Below are positions 6,402 through 13,990 of a DNA stretch of 16,192 bases, one piece after another. The stretch is from positions 1-16,192 of the forward strand of contig NZ_CAJKOX010000063.1 of assembly GCF_905201705.1 (NCBI RefSeq). Direction: 5' to 3'. The position numbers and the translations under genes were made by a program. Each line of letters begins with the position of its first letter. Position 1 is the stretch's first letter. This stretch comes from an uncultured Marvinbryantia sp. GTDB lineage: Bacteria > Bacillota > Clostridia > Lachnospirales > Lachnospiraceae. The notes beneath the pieces are model-generated. The model worked only from the letters and a program-made list of their open reading frames with translations. It did not search any database and was not told where the DNA came from.

Positions 6402-6968
6402 ATGGATAAAGAAATAGACAGAACACTAAACCGTGCCCAGAAATACTTTATTAACGCCCTGCTTACTTTGATGGAAGAAAAGCCCTATGGAGAGATCTCC
6501 GTCTCTGAGCTTTCCGAACGGGCGCAGTATGACCGGCGCACATTCTACCGGTATTTTAAATCCAAAGACGATATCCTTTGTCTGTATTACGCGAAACTGC
6601 TGCAGGAGATGGCGGAGCTGACAAACCAGAAAGGCATGCTAACGCCCCGCTCCTTCTGTCTGGCTTATTTTGAGTTTTGGAACGGACACAAAGATTTCCT
6701 CATGCTGCTGGACAGACACCGTCTTCTGCACTTTCTCGGAGAAAGCCAGGAGCTGATGATCTATCATCATGTGGGCCACCGGGTGCAAAAAAATCTGCCG
6801 GATACCCTGTCAGAAACTGCAGAATTCAGCCAGTATTCCTTCTACTTCACCCAGGGCGGCCTCTGGTCTGTTCTCATCTATTGGGTCCGCACCGGGATGA
6901 AACAGAGTCCTTCCGTTTTGACAGAACATATCCTGAATACATTTATTGAAATGGAAAAGCTGATCTGA
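6402..6968 (+). CDS. TetR/AcrR family transcriptional regulator
   Basis: The ATG at 6402 follows GGAGG (6391-6395) at good spacing, giving 188 residues. The N-terminal helix-turn-helix spans about residues 12-60 (FINALLTLMEEKPYGEISVS, then ERAQYDRRTFYRYFKSKDDIL). The C-terminal part is helical with a hydrophobic stretch (FYFTQGGLWSVLIYWV) typical of the TetR ligand domain. It is divergent from the ABC exporter/ECF operon with overlapping promoters and a shared palindrome, so it probably represses that operon. If the ECF part is dead, the regulator now controls only the exporter. The longer frame back to 6333 has no ribosome binding site and is rejected. Confidence 0.88.
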   Translation: MDKEIDRTLNRAQKYFINALLTLMEEKPYGEISVSELSERAQYDRRTFYRYFKSKDDILCLYYAKLLQEMAELTNQKGMLTPRSFCLAYFEFWNGHKDFLMLLDRHRLLHFLGESQELMIYHHVGHRVQKNLPDTLSETAEFSQYSFYFTQGGLWSVLIYWVRTGMKQSPSVLTEHILNTFIEMEKLI

Positions 6969-7002
6969 GCAATTATAAAATCACCTGTTTCCTTATTTGC
7001 AC

Positions 7003-7188
7003 TTATTTTGGCGCATCTCTAACAGGGGCTTGCTGATATGCTAAATCGGTGTTATAAACACTCCTATCCATCTGATGAGGCAGTGGAATATCCCGCACCT
7101 GGTCCAGACCGCTGTTAATTAACATTTCAAAGATTTCCCACAATCTCATATCATCATTGCAGAAAACCAGCAGTGAGGCATTGCATAA
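7003..7188 (-). pseudogene. Possible C-terminal gene remnant
   Basis: A 61-codon open stretch on the minus strand ends with TAA at 7005-7003 and is bounded upstream by a TAA at 7191-7189. Its translation (LLVFCNDDMRLWEIFEMLIN, then SGLDQVRDIPLPHQMDRS, ending QQAPVRDAPK) has the composition of a real protein tail, but no start codon with a ribosome binding site was found. I do not recognise the family. It lies convergent to the second tetR gene in a 750-bp gap between modules. Confidence 0.3.
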
Positions 7189-7195
7189 TTATTGA

Positions 7196-7546
7196 GTATT
7201 TCGGACAGTTTTACACCGCAATTCCAGAGGCTGGAAACCTCTGTTCCAGTATGAAGAAAACCGTGATTCTACTGTACAGGAAACCTGCATTCCGCACCCA
7301 GATGAAGGCCCAGGATGAAGGAAATCCCTTTTGAACACAGAAATCTCTTTATCACCGGGGCTGTGGGATTTGCTCCTTGAACCGGAAAAGGCACGTAATG
7401 GCAGCACATACAAGAAAATCCAGAGGATATATGCCAATCCGGTTCTGCGCATGTCTGGCATCCTGGCGCAGGGTGCCAGATTTCATTTATGGGGTCTTAT
7501 TGTGATACCTCTTTTCAACCTGTATAAATTTTACAATGTTCTTTAA
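7196..7546 (+). other. Gene-poor stretch with possible degenerate reading frame
   Basis: In one plus-strand frame the sequence is open from 7196 to 7546 except for a single TGA near 7316. The part after that stop (from TTG 7331) encodes 71 residues including EPEKARNGSTYKKIQRIYAN and a hydrophobic tail. Codon choice looks coding-like, but there is no good start and no family I can name. It may be a decayed gene; equally it may be chance. The rest of the 6969-7718 gap holds the fragment at 7003-7188 and the hairpin at 7620-7678, and nothing else I can support. Confidence 0.2.
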
Positions 7547-7619
7547 AATTTAGCCTCTCATAGATCTTTGCATATGCTCCCTGACATTTTTATGCTTTTC
7601 AAAAAAATTTCTTATTACT

Positions 7620-7678
7620 CTCGCGGCAATGAGCCAGACATCTGTGTAGACAGATTACTGGACTCATTGCTCTGCGAG
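7620..7678 (-). terminator. Large hairpin downstream of the ABC operon
   Basis: A nearly continuous inverted repeat pairs CTCGC/GCGAG, GCAATGAG/CTCATTGC, CAG/CTG and ATCTGT/ACAGAT around a GTAG loop. It lies 40 bp after the stop of the last ABC gene. On the minus strand it is followed within about 11 nt by a run of seven T, so it probably ends the long minus-strand operon. Its outer parts resemble the hairpin at 13865-13918, so it may also be one copy of a dispersed structured repeat. Confidence 0.55.
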
Positions 7679-7718
7679 CTTGTTCTAAATTAACAGGAAA
7701 AATAAAGCATCCTTTTTA

Positions 7719-9566
7719 TCATCCAGCCTTGGCAGCAAACTGGCTATTGTAAAGATCGGCATAGAATTTACCCAGCTTCATTAACTCGTTATGATTCCCC
7801 TGTTCAATAATCGTCCCTTCCTTCATCACCAAAATATGGTCAGCATCCCGGATGGTCGAAAGCCGGTGAGCAATAATAAAACTGGTGCGGCCTTTCATCA
7901 GCGCATCCATTGCCTTCTGGATTTCCAGTTCTGTACGGGTATCCACACTGGACGTGGCCTCGTCCAGAATAAGGATGGCCGGATCAGCAAGGATCGCCCG
8001 TGCGATAGTGAGAAGCTGGCGCTGTCCCTGGGACAGACTGGCAATCTCATCACTCAAAATGGTATTGTACCCATCCGGCATAGTACGGATGAAATGATCG
8101 GCACGTGCAGCTTTTGCTGCCCGGTATACCTCCCCGTCCGAAGCATTTTCTTTACTGTAAGCAATATTGTCCCGGATGGAGCCTCCAAACAGCCATGTGT
8201 CCTGTAAAACCATTCCCATTAAAGAACGCAGATGGCCGCGTGTCATTTTGGAGATGTCCGCACCGTCAATCGTAATTCTGCCGCCCTGGATTTCATAAAA
8301 GCGCATCAGAAGATTGACCAGCGTAGTTTTTCCGGCACCGGTAGGGCCGACAATAGCAATCTTGCTTCCCGCTTTCACATCAAAGGAAATGTCCTGCATC
8401 AAAATATGGTTGTCGCTGTAGCCGAAGCGGACGTGTTCAAAGCTGACATTCCCCTTCGGTTCAGTAATTGTTACAGTTCTTTCCACATCGGGCAGTTCCT
8501 CTTCTTCATCCAGCAGTTGGAATACCCGCTCTGCCGCCGCGATAGCCCCCTGAAGGGAGTTCGCAGTGTAAGAGATCTGCGTAACCGGCTCTGATGCCTG
8601 ATTGACATACTGGATAAACGCCTGAATATCCCCGATGGAAATCGTACCCCGGATAACGGACAAAGCGCCGCCGACTGCAACCGCCACGTAACCAAACTGA
8701 TTGATCAGACGGATAACCGGGCTGATCATATAATTCATGAACATGGCCTTTTTACTGGCACGGAACAAATTCTCATTGAGTATTTTTGTATTTTCTACCG
8801 CTGATTGTTCCAGATTAAATGCCTTTATTACAAGGTTCCCGGTAAAATTTTCTTCAATGCTGCTGTTCAGCCGTCCAAGTGCTTCCTGATTGGCAGCAAA
8901 ATAATGATGTGTTCTGCCGGATACCAGTGCAGCCACGACCAGACTGACGAATATTGTGCCTAATGCAATGAACGTGAGCATCGGACTGATGGACAGCATC
9001 ATAATAAATGCGCCGACAATGCCAAAAAATGCAGTAATCAACTGGGATAACCCCTCCTGCAGTGTATCGGCTATTTTTTCAAGGTCGCTGGTTGCCCGGC
9101 TTAATACCTCCCCCTTCTTATGTCTGTCAAAGTAACGCAAAGGCAGGCGGTTCAGCTTGGCGCTGATCTCCCGGCGAAGGGTAAGGGTTAATGTCTGGGA
9201 AACACTTGCCATCGTATTCTGCTGGATATAAGAAAACAGGGATGACAGTAAGTAGAGTCCCAACAGCCCCAGCAGGACAGTTCCCATCGTTTCCATATTC
9301 ACCTGAAACTTTTGTCCGTTCGCAAGCGAATTTTTTACACCTTCAAAAATATCGTTGATTGCAGTCCCCATCACTTTCGGGGATAAAATGTTAAAAAGGG
9401 AGCTGAAAATAATGCTGATAACAACAATCAGTATTTTCCATTTTTGCCCCATCAGTTTTTTGAACAGCCGAAGCGACGTACCTCTGGCATTTTTCGCCCG
9501 TTCCGCACTCATGTCGCTGTCAAAAGTATCTGCCGTTGTTTCACGGGTATCTTTTTCCATACTCAT
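7719..9566 (-). CDS. ABC multidrug exporter, catalytic-site subunit
   Basis: This 615-residue half-transporter has a charged N-terminal extension of about 40 residues, a six-helix membrane domain and a nucleotide-binding domain. Walker A GPTGAGKT is at 407-414, Q-loop at Q455, Walker B ILILDEATSSVD with catalytic Glu536, and switch His567. The signature is LSQGQ (511-515), not LSGGQ. In heterodimeric exporters such as TM287/288, LmrCD or BmrCD a changed signature is expected in the partner of the degenerate-site subunit (family knowledge). Its ATG overlaps the TGA of the upstream gene by 4 bp (ATGA, 9563-9566) and GAGGAGGAA within that gene's end supplies the ribosome binding site, so the two are made together. 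Likely drug or lipid export. Confidence 0.93.
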   Translation of the reverse strand: MSMEKDTRETTADTFDSDMSAERAKNARGTSLRLFKKLMGQKWKILIVVISIIFSSLFNILSPKVMGTAINDIFEGVKNSLANGQKFQVNMETMGTVLLGLLGLYLLSSLFSYIQQNTMASVSQTLTLTLRREISAKLNRLPLRYFDRHKKGEVLSRATSDLEKIADTLQEGLSQLITAFFGIVGAFIMMLSISPMLTFIALGTIFVSLVVAALVSGRTHHYFAANQEALGRLNSSIEENFTGNLVIKAFNLEQSAVENTKILNENLFRASKKAMFMNYMISPVIRLINQFGYVAVAVGGALSVIRGTISIGDIQAFIQYVNQASEPVTQISYTANSLQGAIAAAERVFQLLDEEEELPDVERTVTITEPKGNVSFEHVRFGYSDNHILMQDISFDVKAGSKIAIVGPTGAGKTTLVNLLMRFYEIQGGRITIDGADISKMTRGHLRSLMGMVLQDTWLFGGSIRDNIAYSKENASDGEVYRAAKAARADHFIRTMPDGYNTILSDEIASLSQGQRQLLTIARAILADPAILILDEATSSVDTRTELEIQKAMDALMKGRTSFIIAHRLSTIRDADHILVMKEGTIIEQGNHNELMKLGKFYADLYNSQFAAKAG

Positions 9567-11290
9567 GCCAATTCCTCCTCATTGAGCTGGGAATGTGCAA
9601 TCTGCTGGTAAACGGTGCAGGATTGCATCAGTTCTTTATGTGTGCCAATCCCGGCAATTCTGCCTTCGTCCAGAACGACGATCTGGTCTGCATCCATGAT
9701 CGTACTGATACGCTGTGCGACCAGAATAACAGCGGAACCGGTTGTTTCCTTTTTTAGCGCAGCCCGCAGTTTTGCGTCTGTTTTAAAGTCCAGCGCCGAG
9801 AAACTGTCGTCAAAAATATAAATTTCCGGTTTTTTTACAAGGGCGCGGGCAATGGCAAGGCGCTGCTTCTGACCACCCGAAAAATTGTTGCCCCCTTGGG
9901 CCACGCGGGTGTCGTACCCATCTTCAAGACCGTCGATAAAATCATCAATCTGTGCGATCTGCGCGGCGTGACGGATTTCCTCCATTGTCGCATCCTTTTT
10001 CCCGTGGCGGAAATTATCAAGAATGGTTCCGCTGAACAAAAATGCCTTCTGAGGCACAAAACCGATTTTATCACGAAGTGCCTGTCTCGGCATCCGCAGG
10101 ATATTTACCCCGTCTATACGGATGGTGCCGCTCTGGATGTCGTAAAAGCGGGGGATCAGGTTTGCTATGGTGGATTTCCCGGAGCCAGTGCCGCCGATAA
10201 TAGCGGTGGTTTTCCCAATATCTGCCGTAAAACTGATATTGTTCAGTACCGGTTCTTCTGCGCCTTTATACTGGAAAGTAACATCGCGAAATTCCAGCTT
10301 GGCTTTCGCCTGGTGCTGTCGGGGCTTTTGCTGGTTCACAGCGGTATCCGTATTGACAGCCAACACTTCGTTGACACGATTAGCGCAGGACTGTGCCCTT
10401 GGAAATACCATAAATACCATAATACCCATAATGAGGTACATCAGAATCATAATGGCATACTCGGTCAAGGCCATAATGTCACCGATTTTCATAGCGCCAT
10501 CTGCAACCTGCTGGCCGCCGTTTGCTAAAATAATAACGGTGCAGATATTCATGATGAGCATAATAACCGGCATCATCACAGCAAAAATTTTATTGATACG
10601 GATAGCACTCTGCGCATAATTGGCAAAGGATTTGTCTGTGCGCTCCTGCTCAGATCCGGAGCGGTTAAACGCACGGATTACCCGGATACCCGTCAACATT
10701 TCCCTTAAAGTCCTGTTAATCTTATCCAGCAGAGTCTGCTGCTTTGAAAACAGCGGCATCACTTTCTGAGTAAGAAAGAAGGCAAAAATGCAAACGATCA
10801 GCATGGCGATCACAATGACCATTGCCAGTGAAGGGCTTTTGGAAAAAGCCAGTACAAGACCTGCTATCGTCATAACAGGGGCGGGGAGTATCATCTCTGT
10901 CCCCGCCATATAAGCCATCTGAATCTGCATAATATCATTCGTGCTGCGCGTAATCATGGACGCCGGGCCAAAATGGTTGAATTGGTCTATAGTAAGCAAC
11001 TGGGATTTTTCAAACAATGCGTTGCGGATGTCCCTGCCCATTCTGGAAAATATGGAGGTTGACAGATAGGTTCCCGCCAGAGAAACCCCGACAATGGAAA
11101 CAGCCACTGCCAGCATAAAACCGCCAGTTTTCCAGATATGGTTCAAATCTCCGGCCACGATACCATTATTGACAATATCAGCCGTCAAAGTAGGGATATA
11201 TAAGGTTCCCAGTACCTGTAGAAAAAGTAAAATGAGCATGGCTGTCACCTGCCCTTTATATGGTGACAAAAATTTAATCAATTTCAGCAT
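9563..11290 (-). CDS. ABC multidrug exporter, degenerate-site subunit
   Basis: A 575-residue half-transporter with six membrane helices and a nucleotide-binding domain. Walker A GGTGSGKST (366-374), Q-loop Q414 and signature FSGGQKQR (from 470) are normal. Walker B reads YIFDDSFSALD: Asp495 takes the place of the catalytic Glu, and the switch histidine is replaced by Gln526 (LVAQRIST). These are the hallmarks of the non-hydrolysing site in heterodimeric exporters, so this subunit pairs with the product of the next gene rather than acting alone. ATG 11290 follows GAGGAGAG. It lies 33 bp after the gene for a 141-residue unknown protein in the same operon. Confidence 0.93.
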   Translation of the reverse strand: MLKLIKFLSPYKGQVTAMLILLFLQVLGTLYIPTLTADIVNNGIVAGDLNHIWKTGGFMLAVAVSIVGVSLAGTYLSTSIFSRMGRDIRNALFEKSQLLTIDQFNHFGPASMITRSTNDIMQIQMAYMAGTEMILPAPVMTIAGLVLAFSKSPSLAMVIVIAMLIVCIFAFFLTQKVMPLFSKQQTLLDKINRTLREMLTGIRVIRAFNRSGSEQERTDKSFANYAQSAIRINKIFAVMMPVIMLIMNICTVIILANGGQQVADGAMKIGDIMALTEYAIMILMYLIMGIMVFMVFPRAQSCANRVNEVLAVNTDTAVNQQKPRQHQAKAKLEFRDVTFQYKGAEEPVLNNISFTADIGKTTAIIGGTGSGKSTIANLIPRFYDIQSGTIRIDGVNILRMPRQALRDKIGFVPQKAFLFSGTILDNFRHGKKDATMEEIRHAAQIAQIDDFIDGLEDGYDTRVAQGGNNFSGGQKQRLAIARALVKKPEIYIFDDSFSALDFKTDAKLRAALKKETTGSAVILVAQRISTIMDADQIVVLDEGRIAGIGTHKELMQSCTVYQQIAHSQLNEEELA

Positions 11291-11323
11291 ATAACTCTCC
11301 TCGTTAGCAGTTTTAATAAGTAT

Positions 11324-11749
11324 TTATGTCTTTCGCCAGAACAGGCCTTCGGAGGAAGCTAATTTTTTCATAATTGTCTGTACCTGTTCCGGCGGATTAT
11401 ATACGGACAAATTCAAGTCGCCCCATTCAAAGACCAGTAGTGTATTCTCCTGCGGGAATAACATATTTAATGTCCCCGAATGATGTTCTGACATTTCACC
11501 GATGATTTCTGCAACCTTTTCCGGTTGGGGATAATCAACCCACTTATTCCAGAAGATAGATGTATGATAATAACACATCAGCTTCAAAATGATACCCTTA
11601 AATTTCTCCACAAAGGCCGTGTACTTATCGCTCTTTATCAGATAATTTTCCACGTCAAAAAATTGTCCCCCTGCGTTTTCTTTTACCTGTTCGGGGAGGA
11701 AATCCATGATATAACAGGTTTTCTCCAATAAATTTTCAATTCTGTCCAT
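11324..11749 (-). CDS. Conserved protein of unknown function in efflux operon
   Basis: A 141-residue, mostly soluble protein with no signal peptide or membrane segment. It is rich in aromatic residues (FFDVENYLIKSDKY, MCYYHTSIFWNKWVD, LLVFEWGDLNLSVYNP) and ends SSEGLFWRKT. I have an impression of similar proteins preceding ABC exporter pairs in gut clostridia, but I know of no assigned function. The start at 11749 has only a weak AAAGGTG upstream. It is followed 33 bp later by the exporter pair and preceded by 112 bp without a clear promoter, so it is probably read from the upstream operon promoter or a weak internal one. A sensor or small accessory factor of the exporter is possible but unsupported. 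Confidence 0.75.
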   Translation of the reverse strand: MDRIENLLEKTCYIMDFLPEQVKENAGGQFFDVENYLIKSDKYTAFVEKFKGIILKLMCYYHTSIFWNKWVDYPQPEKVAEIIGEMSEHHSGTLNMLFPQENTLLVFEWGDLNLSVYNPPEQVQTIMKKLASSEGLFWRKT

Positions 11750-11861
11750 AAGCTATTTTCACCTTTTAATCTTCGCATTTATATTCTATATATTTTATCG
11801 GTCTGACAGTATCTCCGGGACATTCCCGCTAGTATAACATCTTTCCTCCAAGCTGTTACTC

Positions 11862-13190
11862 TTAATAATGGTATTTTGACTTCTTTAGACGAATAAATAA
11901 AATCGTCACAAAAAAGGAGACCACCTCTGCCACAACAATCGATGTCCAGATTCCGTCGATTCCCAAGAAAACAGGCAGGATCAAAGCTGCAAGTATTTTG
12001 AACAGCAAAGTCCTGAGGAAAGAAATGACTGCGGAAGTCAGCCCATCATTTAATGCAGTAAAGAAGGCGGAACCGTAGACTGCAATACCGGCAAACAGGA
12101 ATGAAAAGGAGAAAATCCGGAAAGCTCTGATTGTCATTGCCAGAAGTTCCGCATCATAACTGACAAAAACTCTAGACAAAGGAGTTGCCAGAATCTCAGC
12201 CAAAACAAACATACATACTGAAAAAACAGCGATAATGAGGATGCTCTTTCTCAACAGCCCTTTTGTTTCACTATGATTTTTTGCACCGAAATGATAGCTC
12301 ACAATCGGAGCAGTTCCGGTGGAATACCCAAGGAATATAGCGGCAAAAATCATATTGACATACATCAGTACGCCGTATGCAGCAATCCCGTTTTCTCCTG
12401 CGTATTTCATAAGCTGGGCATTATACAGGATACTTACAACCGAAGTAGAAATATTGGTCATCAGTTCAGAAGAACCGTTGGTGCAGGCTTTTAACAGGGC
12501 CTTTCCATCAAACTTTGTCTTTGTCAGACGAAGCAGGCTTGTATTTTCCCTGCCAAAATAAATCAGCGGTATGATTCCGCCTAATACCTGGCTGACTGCG
12601 GTCGCGAGAGCCGCTCCGGCAATTCCCCATGAGAAAACAGCCATGAACAGGGCATCTAAAATCATATTCGTGATACCGCAGATCAGCGTTACCGCAAGCC
12701 CAAGATTCGGTTTCCCGGCAGTCACAAAAAAACTCTGGAAACCAAACTGCAGCATATAAAAAGGCATACTGCAAAGCAAAATCCGTCCGTAGCATACGCA
12801 GTCCTCCAAAAGCACGCCGTCCGCGCCCAGCAAAACGGCAATCGGGCGTATAAAAATATATCCCACAACGGAAATCACAATCCCGCTGATTGCAATAAAA
12901 TATACAAACAAAGAGAATAGGCGCTGTGCCTTATCATGATCTCCTTCACCCATCGTTTTTGATATTAAAGCGCTTCCGCCAGCCCCGAACATAAAGCCGT
13001 TGGAAGCTAAGATCATAATGACAGGTACGATCAGATTAACTGCTGCAAAAGATGTTTTCCCTGCAATATTCGATACGAAAAAGCCGTCCACCACGCTGTA
13101 CAGCGATGAAAAAATCATCATGATAATGGATGGAAGCGCAAAGCGCAGCAGCTTATTGTAGTTAAAGTGGTCTGAAATCTGAATGTGCAT
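11862..13190 (-). CDS. MATE family efflux transporter (second)
   Basis: At 442 residues and about twelve membrane segments this is a full-length MATE pump. The N-terminal region FALPSIIMMIFSSLYSVVDG with Asp35, and the mirrored second half (GYSTGTAPIVSYHFGAKN), are typical. It differs clearly from the first MATE in the window (SVVDGFFVSNIAG here versus NIVDQIFIGRGVG there), so the two belong to different subgroups and are not a recent duplication. Start ATG 13190 lies 3 bp after the cytidylate kinase-like gene, whose last codons (GGG AGG TAA) form its ribosome binding site, so translation is coupled. It is part of the MarR-controlled minus-strand operon. The substrate is unknown. Confidence 0.93.
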   Translation of the reverse strand: MHIQISDHFNYNKLLRFALPSIIMMIFSSLYSVVDGFFVSNIAGKTSFAAVNLIVPVIMILASNGFMFGAGGSALISKTMGEGDHDKAQRLFSLFVYFIAISGIVISVVGYIFIRPIAVLLGADGVLLEDCVCYGRILLCSMPFYMLQFGFQSFFVTAGKPNLGLAVTLICGITNMILDALFMAVFSWGIAGAALATAVSQVLGGIIPLIYFGRENTSLLRLTKTKFDGKALLKACTNGSSELMTNISTSVVSILYNAQLMKYAGENGIAAYGVLMYVNMIFAAIFLGYSTGTAPIVSYHFGAKNHSETKGLLRKSILIIAVFSVCMFVLAEILATPLSRVFVSYDAELLAMTIRAFRIFSFSFLFAGIAVYGSAFFTALNDGLTSAVISFLRTLLFKILAALILPVFLGIDGIWTSIVVAEVVSFFVTILFIRLKKSKYHY

Positions 13191-13193
13191 AAA

Positions 13194-13808
13194 TTACCTC
13201 CCAAACCAGCAGGAAACAAATCCTGCAACTGCCGGTGCTAATTCTTTAATATTCCAGTCTGTGGTATTGATTACAAGATGGTAGGATTTACGATCACCCC
13301 ATCTGCTGCCTGTAAGCATCTCACAGATTTTTGCTCTGTTCTTGTCAATGCGCCGTATATTGCTTTCCATTTCTTTTCGTGATAACGCCTCATTTTTATC
13401 TGAGCGTTCGATACACCGACAGATCTTAGCATCCATCCCGGCACACACAAAAATCCGGAAAGGTTTATATTCCTCAAGCAGCACATCGGCGTTTCTGCCC
13501 ACAATCACACAGTCTTTCCCTGCTCTGGCGATTTCTTTAATGATGCGGCTCTGCTCTATCAATAGCTCGATCTGCATTTGCTGTAAGGTCTGGATACCAG
13601 CAAAAGAGTGCCGGTATGTTAAAGGAATGCTTCTCCATTCATGATTTTCTAAAGCCTGTTCCACATACTGCTCGTTCAACTCTTTTTTCTCTGCAATAGC
13701 AGTAATGATTTCCCTGTCGTAATAATCGTAATGCAATAATTCTGCAAGACGTTTTCCTAATTCTCTGCCGCCGCTTCCAAATTCACGGCTGATTGTAATA
13801 ATCTGCAT
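13194..13808 (-). CDS. Cytidylate kinase-like family protein
   Basis: A 204-residue P-loop kinase-like protein. The N-terminal nucleotide loop is SREFGSGGRELGKRLA (P-loop GSGGRELG, 11-18), followed by DYYDRE with Asp31 and, near residue 103, the segment VIVGRNADVL, all characteristic of the Cytidylate_kin2 family. It is a paralogue of, not the same as, the housekeeping CMP kinase; its true substrate is unknown. AGGAGG seven bases before ATG 13808 is a strong ribosome binding site. The gene sits between marR and MATE genes and is coupled to the latter. Such kinases often accompany MATE or regulator genes in gut Firmicutes, but why is not known. A hairpin lies immediately upstream of its ribosome binding site. 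Confidence 0.88.
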   Translation of the reverse strand: MQIITISREFGSGGRELGKRLAELLHYDYYDREIITAIAEKKELNEQYVEQALENHEWRSIPLTYRHSFAGIQTLQQMQIELLIEQSRIIKEIARAGKDCVIVGRNADVLLEEYKPFRIFVCAGMDAKICRCIERSDKNEALSRKEMESNIRRIDKNRAKICEMLTGSRWGDRKSYHLVINTTDWNIKELAPAVAGFVSCWFGR

Positions 13809-13828
13809 ATTGAAATCCTCCTATTAGA

Positions 13829-13860
13829 CGAGACGAAACACGCTTTGCGAGTTTCTCTCG
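13829..13860 (-). promoter_or_regulatory. Hairpin directly upstream of the kinase-like gene
   Basis: CGAGA/TCTCG, GAAAC/GTTTC and CGC/GCG pair to form a 32-nt stem-loop with a TTT/AAA loop, ending about 8 nt before the AGGAGG of the cytidylate kinase-like gene. It is the last of three hairpins in the 182-bp marR to kinase gap and could influence transcript processing or translation. Confidence 0.45.
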
Positions 13861-13864
13861 TTAT

Positions 13865-13918
13865 CGCGGCAGTCGCCAAGTGAATATGCAAGCATATTCG
13901 TTTGGCTCGTTGCTCGCG
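13865..13918 (-). repeat. Large structured hairpin, second copy of a dispersed type
   Basis: GCCAA/TTGGC and GAATATGC/GCATATTC form a long stem with a 2-nt loop, extended outward by CGCG/CGCG and GCA/TGC. The outer sequence (CGCGGCA on the left, CTCGTTGCTCGCG on the right) resembles the hairpin at 7620-7678 (CGCGGCA, CTCATTGCTCTGCG), with different apical stems. This suggests a related family of structured elements or processing signals in the operon. Confidence 0.5.
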
Positions 13919-13929
13919 TAAATAAAATA

Positions 13930-13957
13930 TGCGCCCGGTCATTCTAAACCGAGCGCA
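13930..13957 (-). terminator. Terminator-like hairpin after marR
   Basis: On the minus strand TGCGC-T-CGGT pairs with ACCG-G-GCGCA around an 8-nt loop, followed directly by TATTTTATTT. It lies about 34 bp after the stop of the marR gene. It would end or attenuate the marR transcript before the kinase, MATE and ABC genes, lowering their expression relative to the regulator. Confidence 0.6.
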
Positions 13958-13990
13958 CCCGACATCTTCTAATCGACTTTATAGCTGCGG

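Noticed and set aside
7189..7461. 90-residue minus-strand open frame in the gene-poor gap
   Set aside because: No ribosome binding site and low-complexity basic translation; it stops just before the better-looking fragment at 7003-7188 and overlaps an equally weak frame on the other strand.
9896..10528. 210-residue plus-strand open frame
   Set aside because: Antisense to the degenerate-site ABC subunit whose motifs are all in the minus-strand frame; no start signal.
11816..11828. CGGGA-CAT-TCCCG hairpin between the second MATE and the 141-residue gene
   Set aside because: A 5-bp stem without T-run or promoter context; may be chance.
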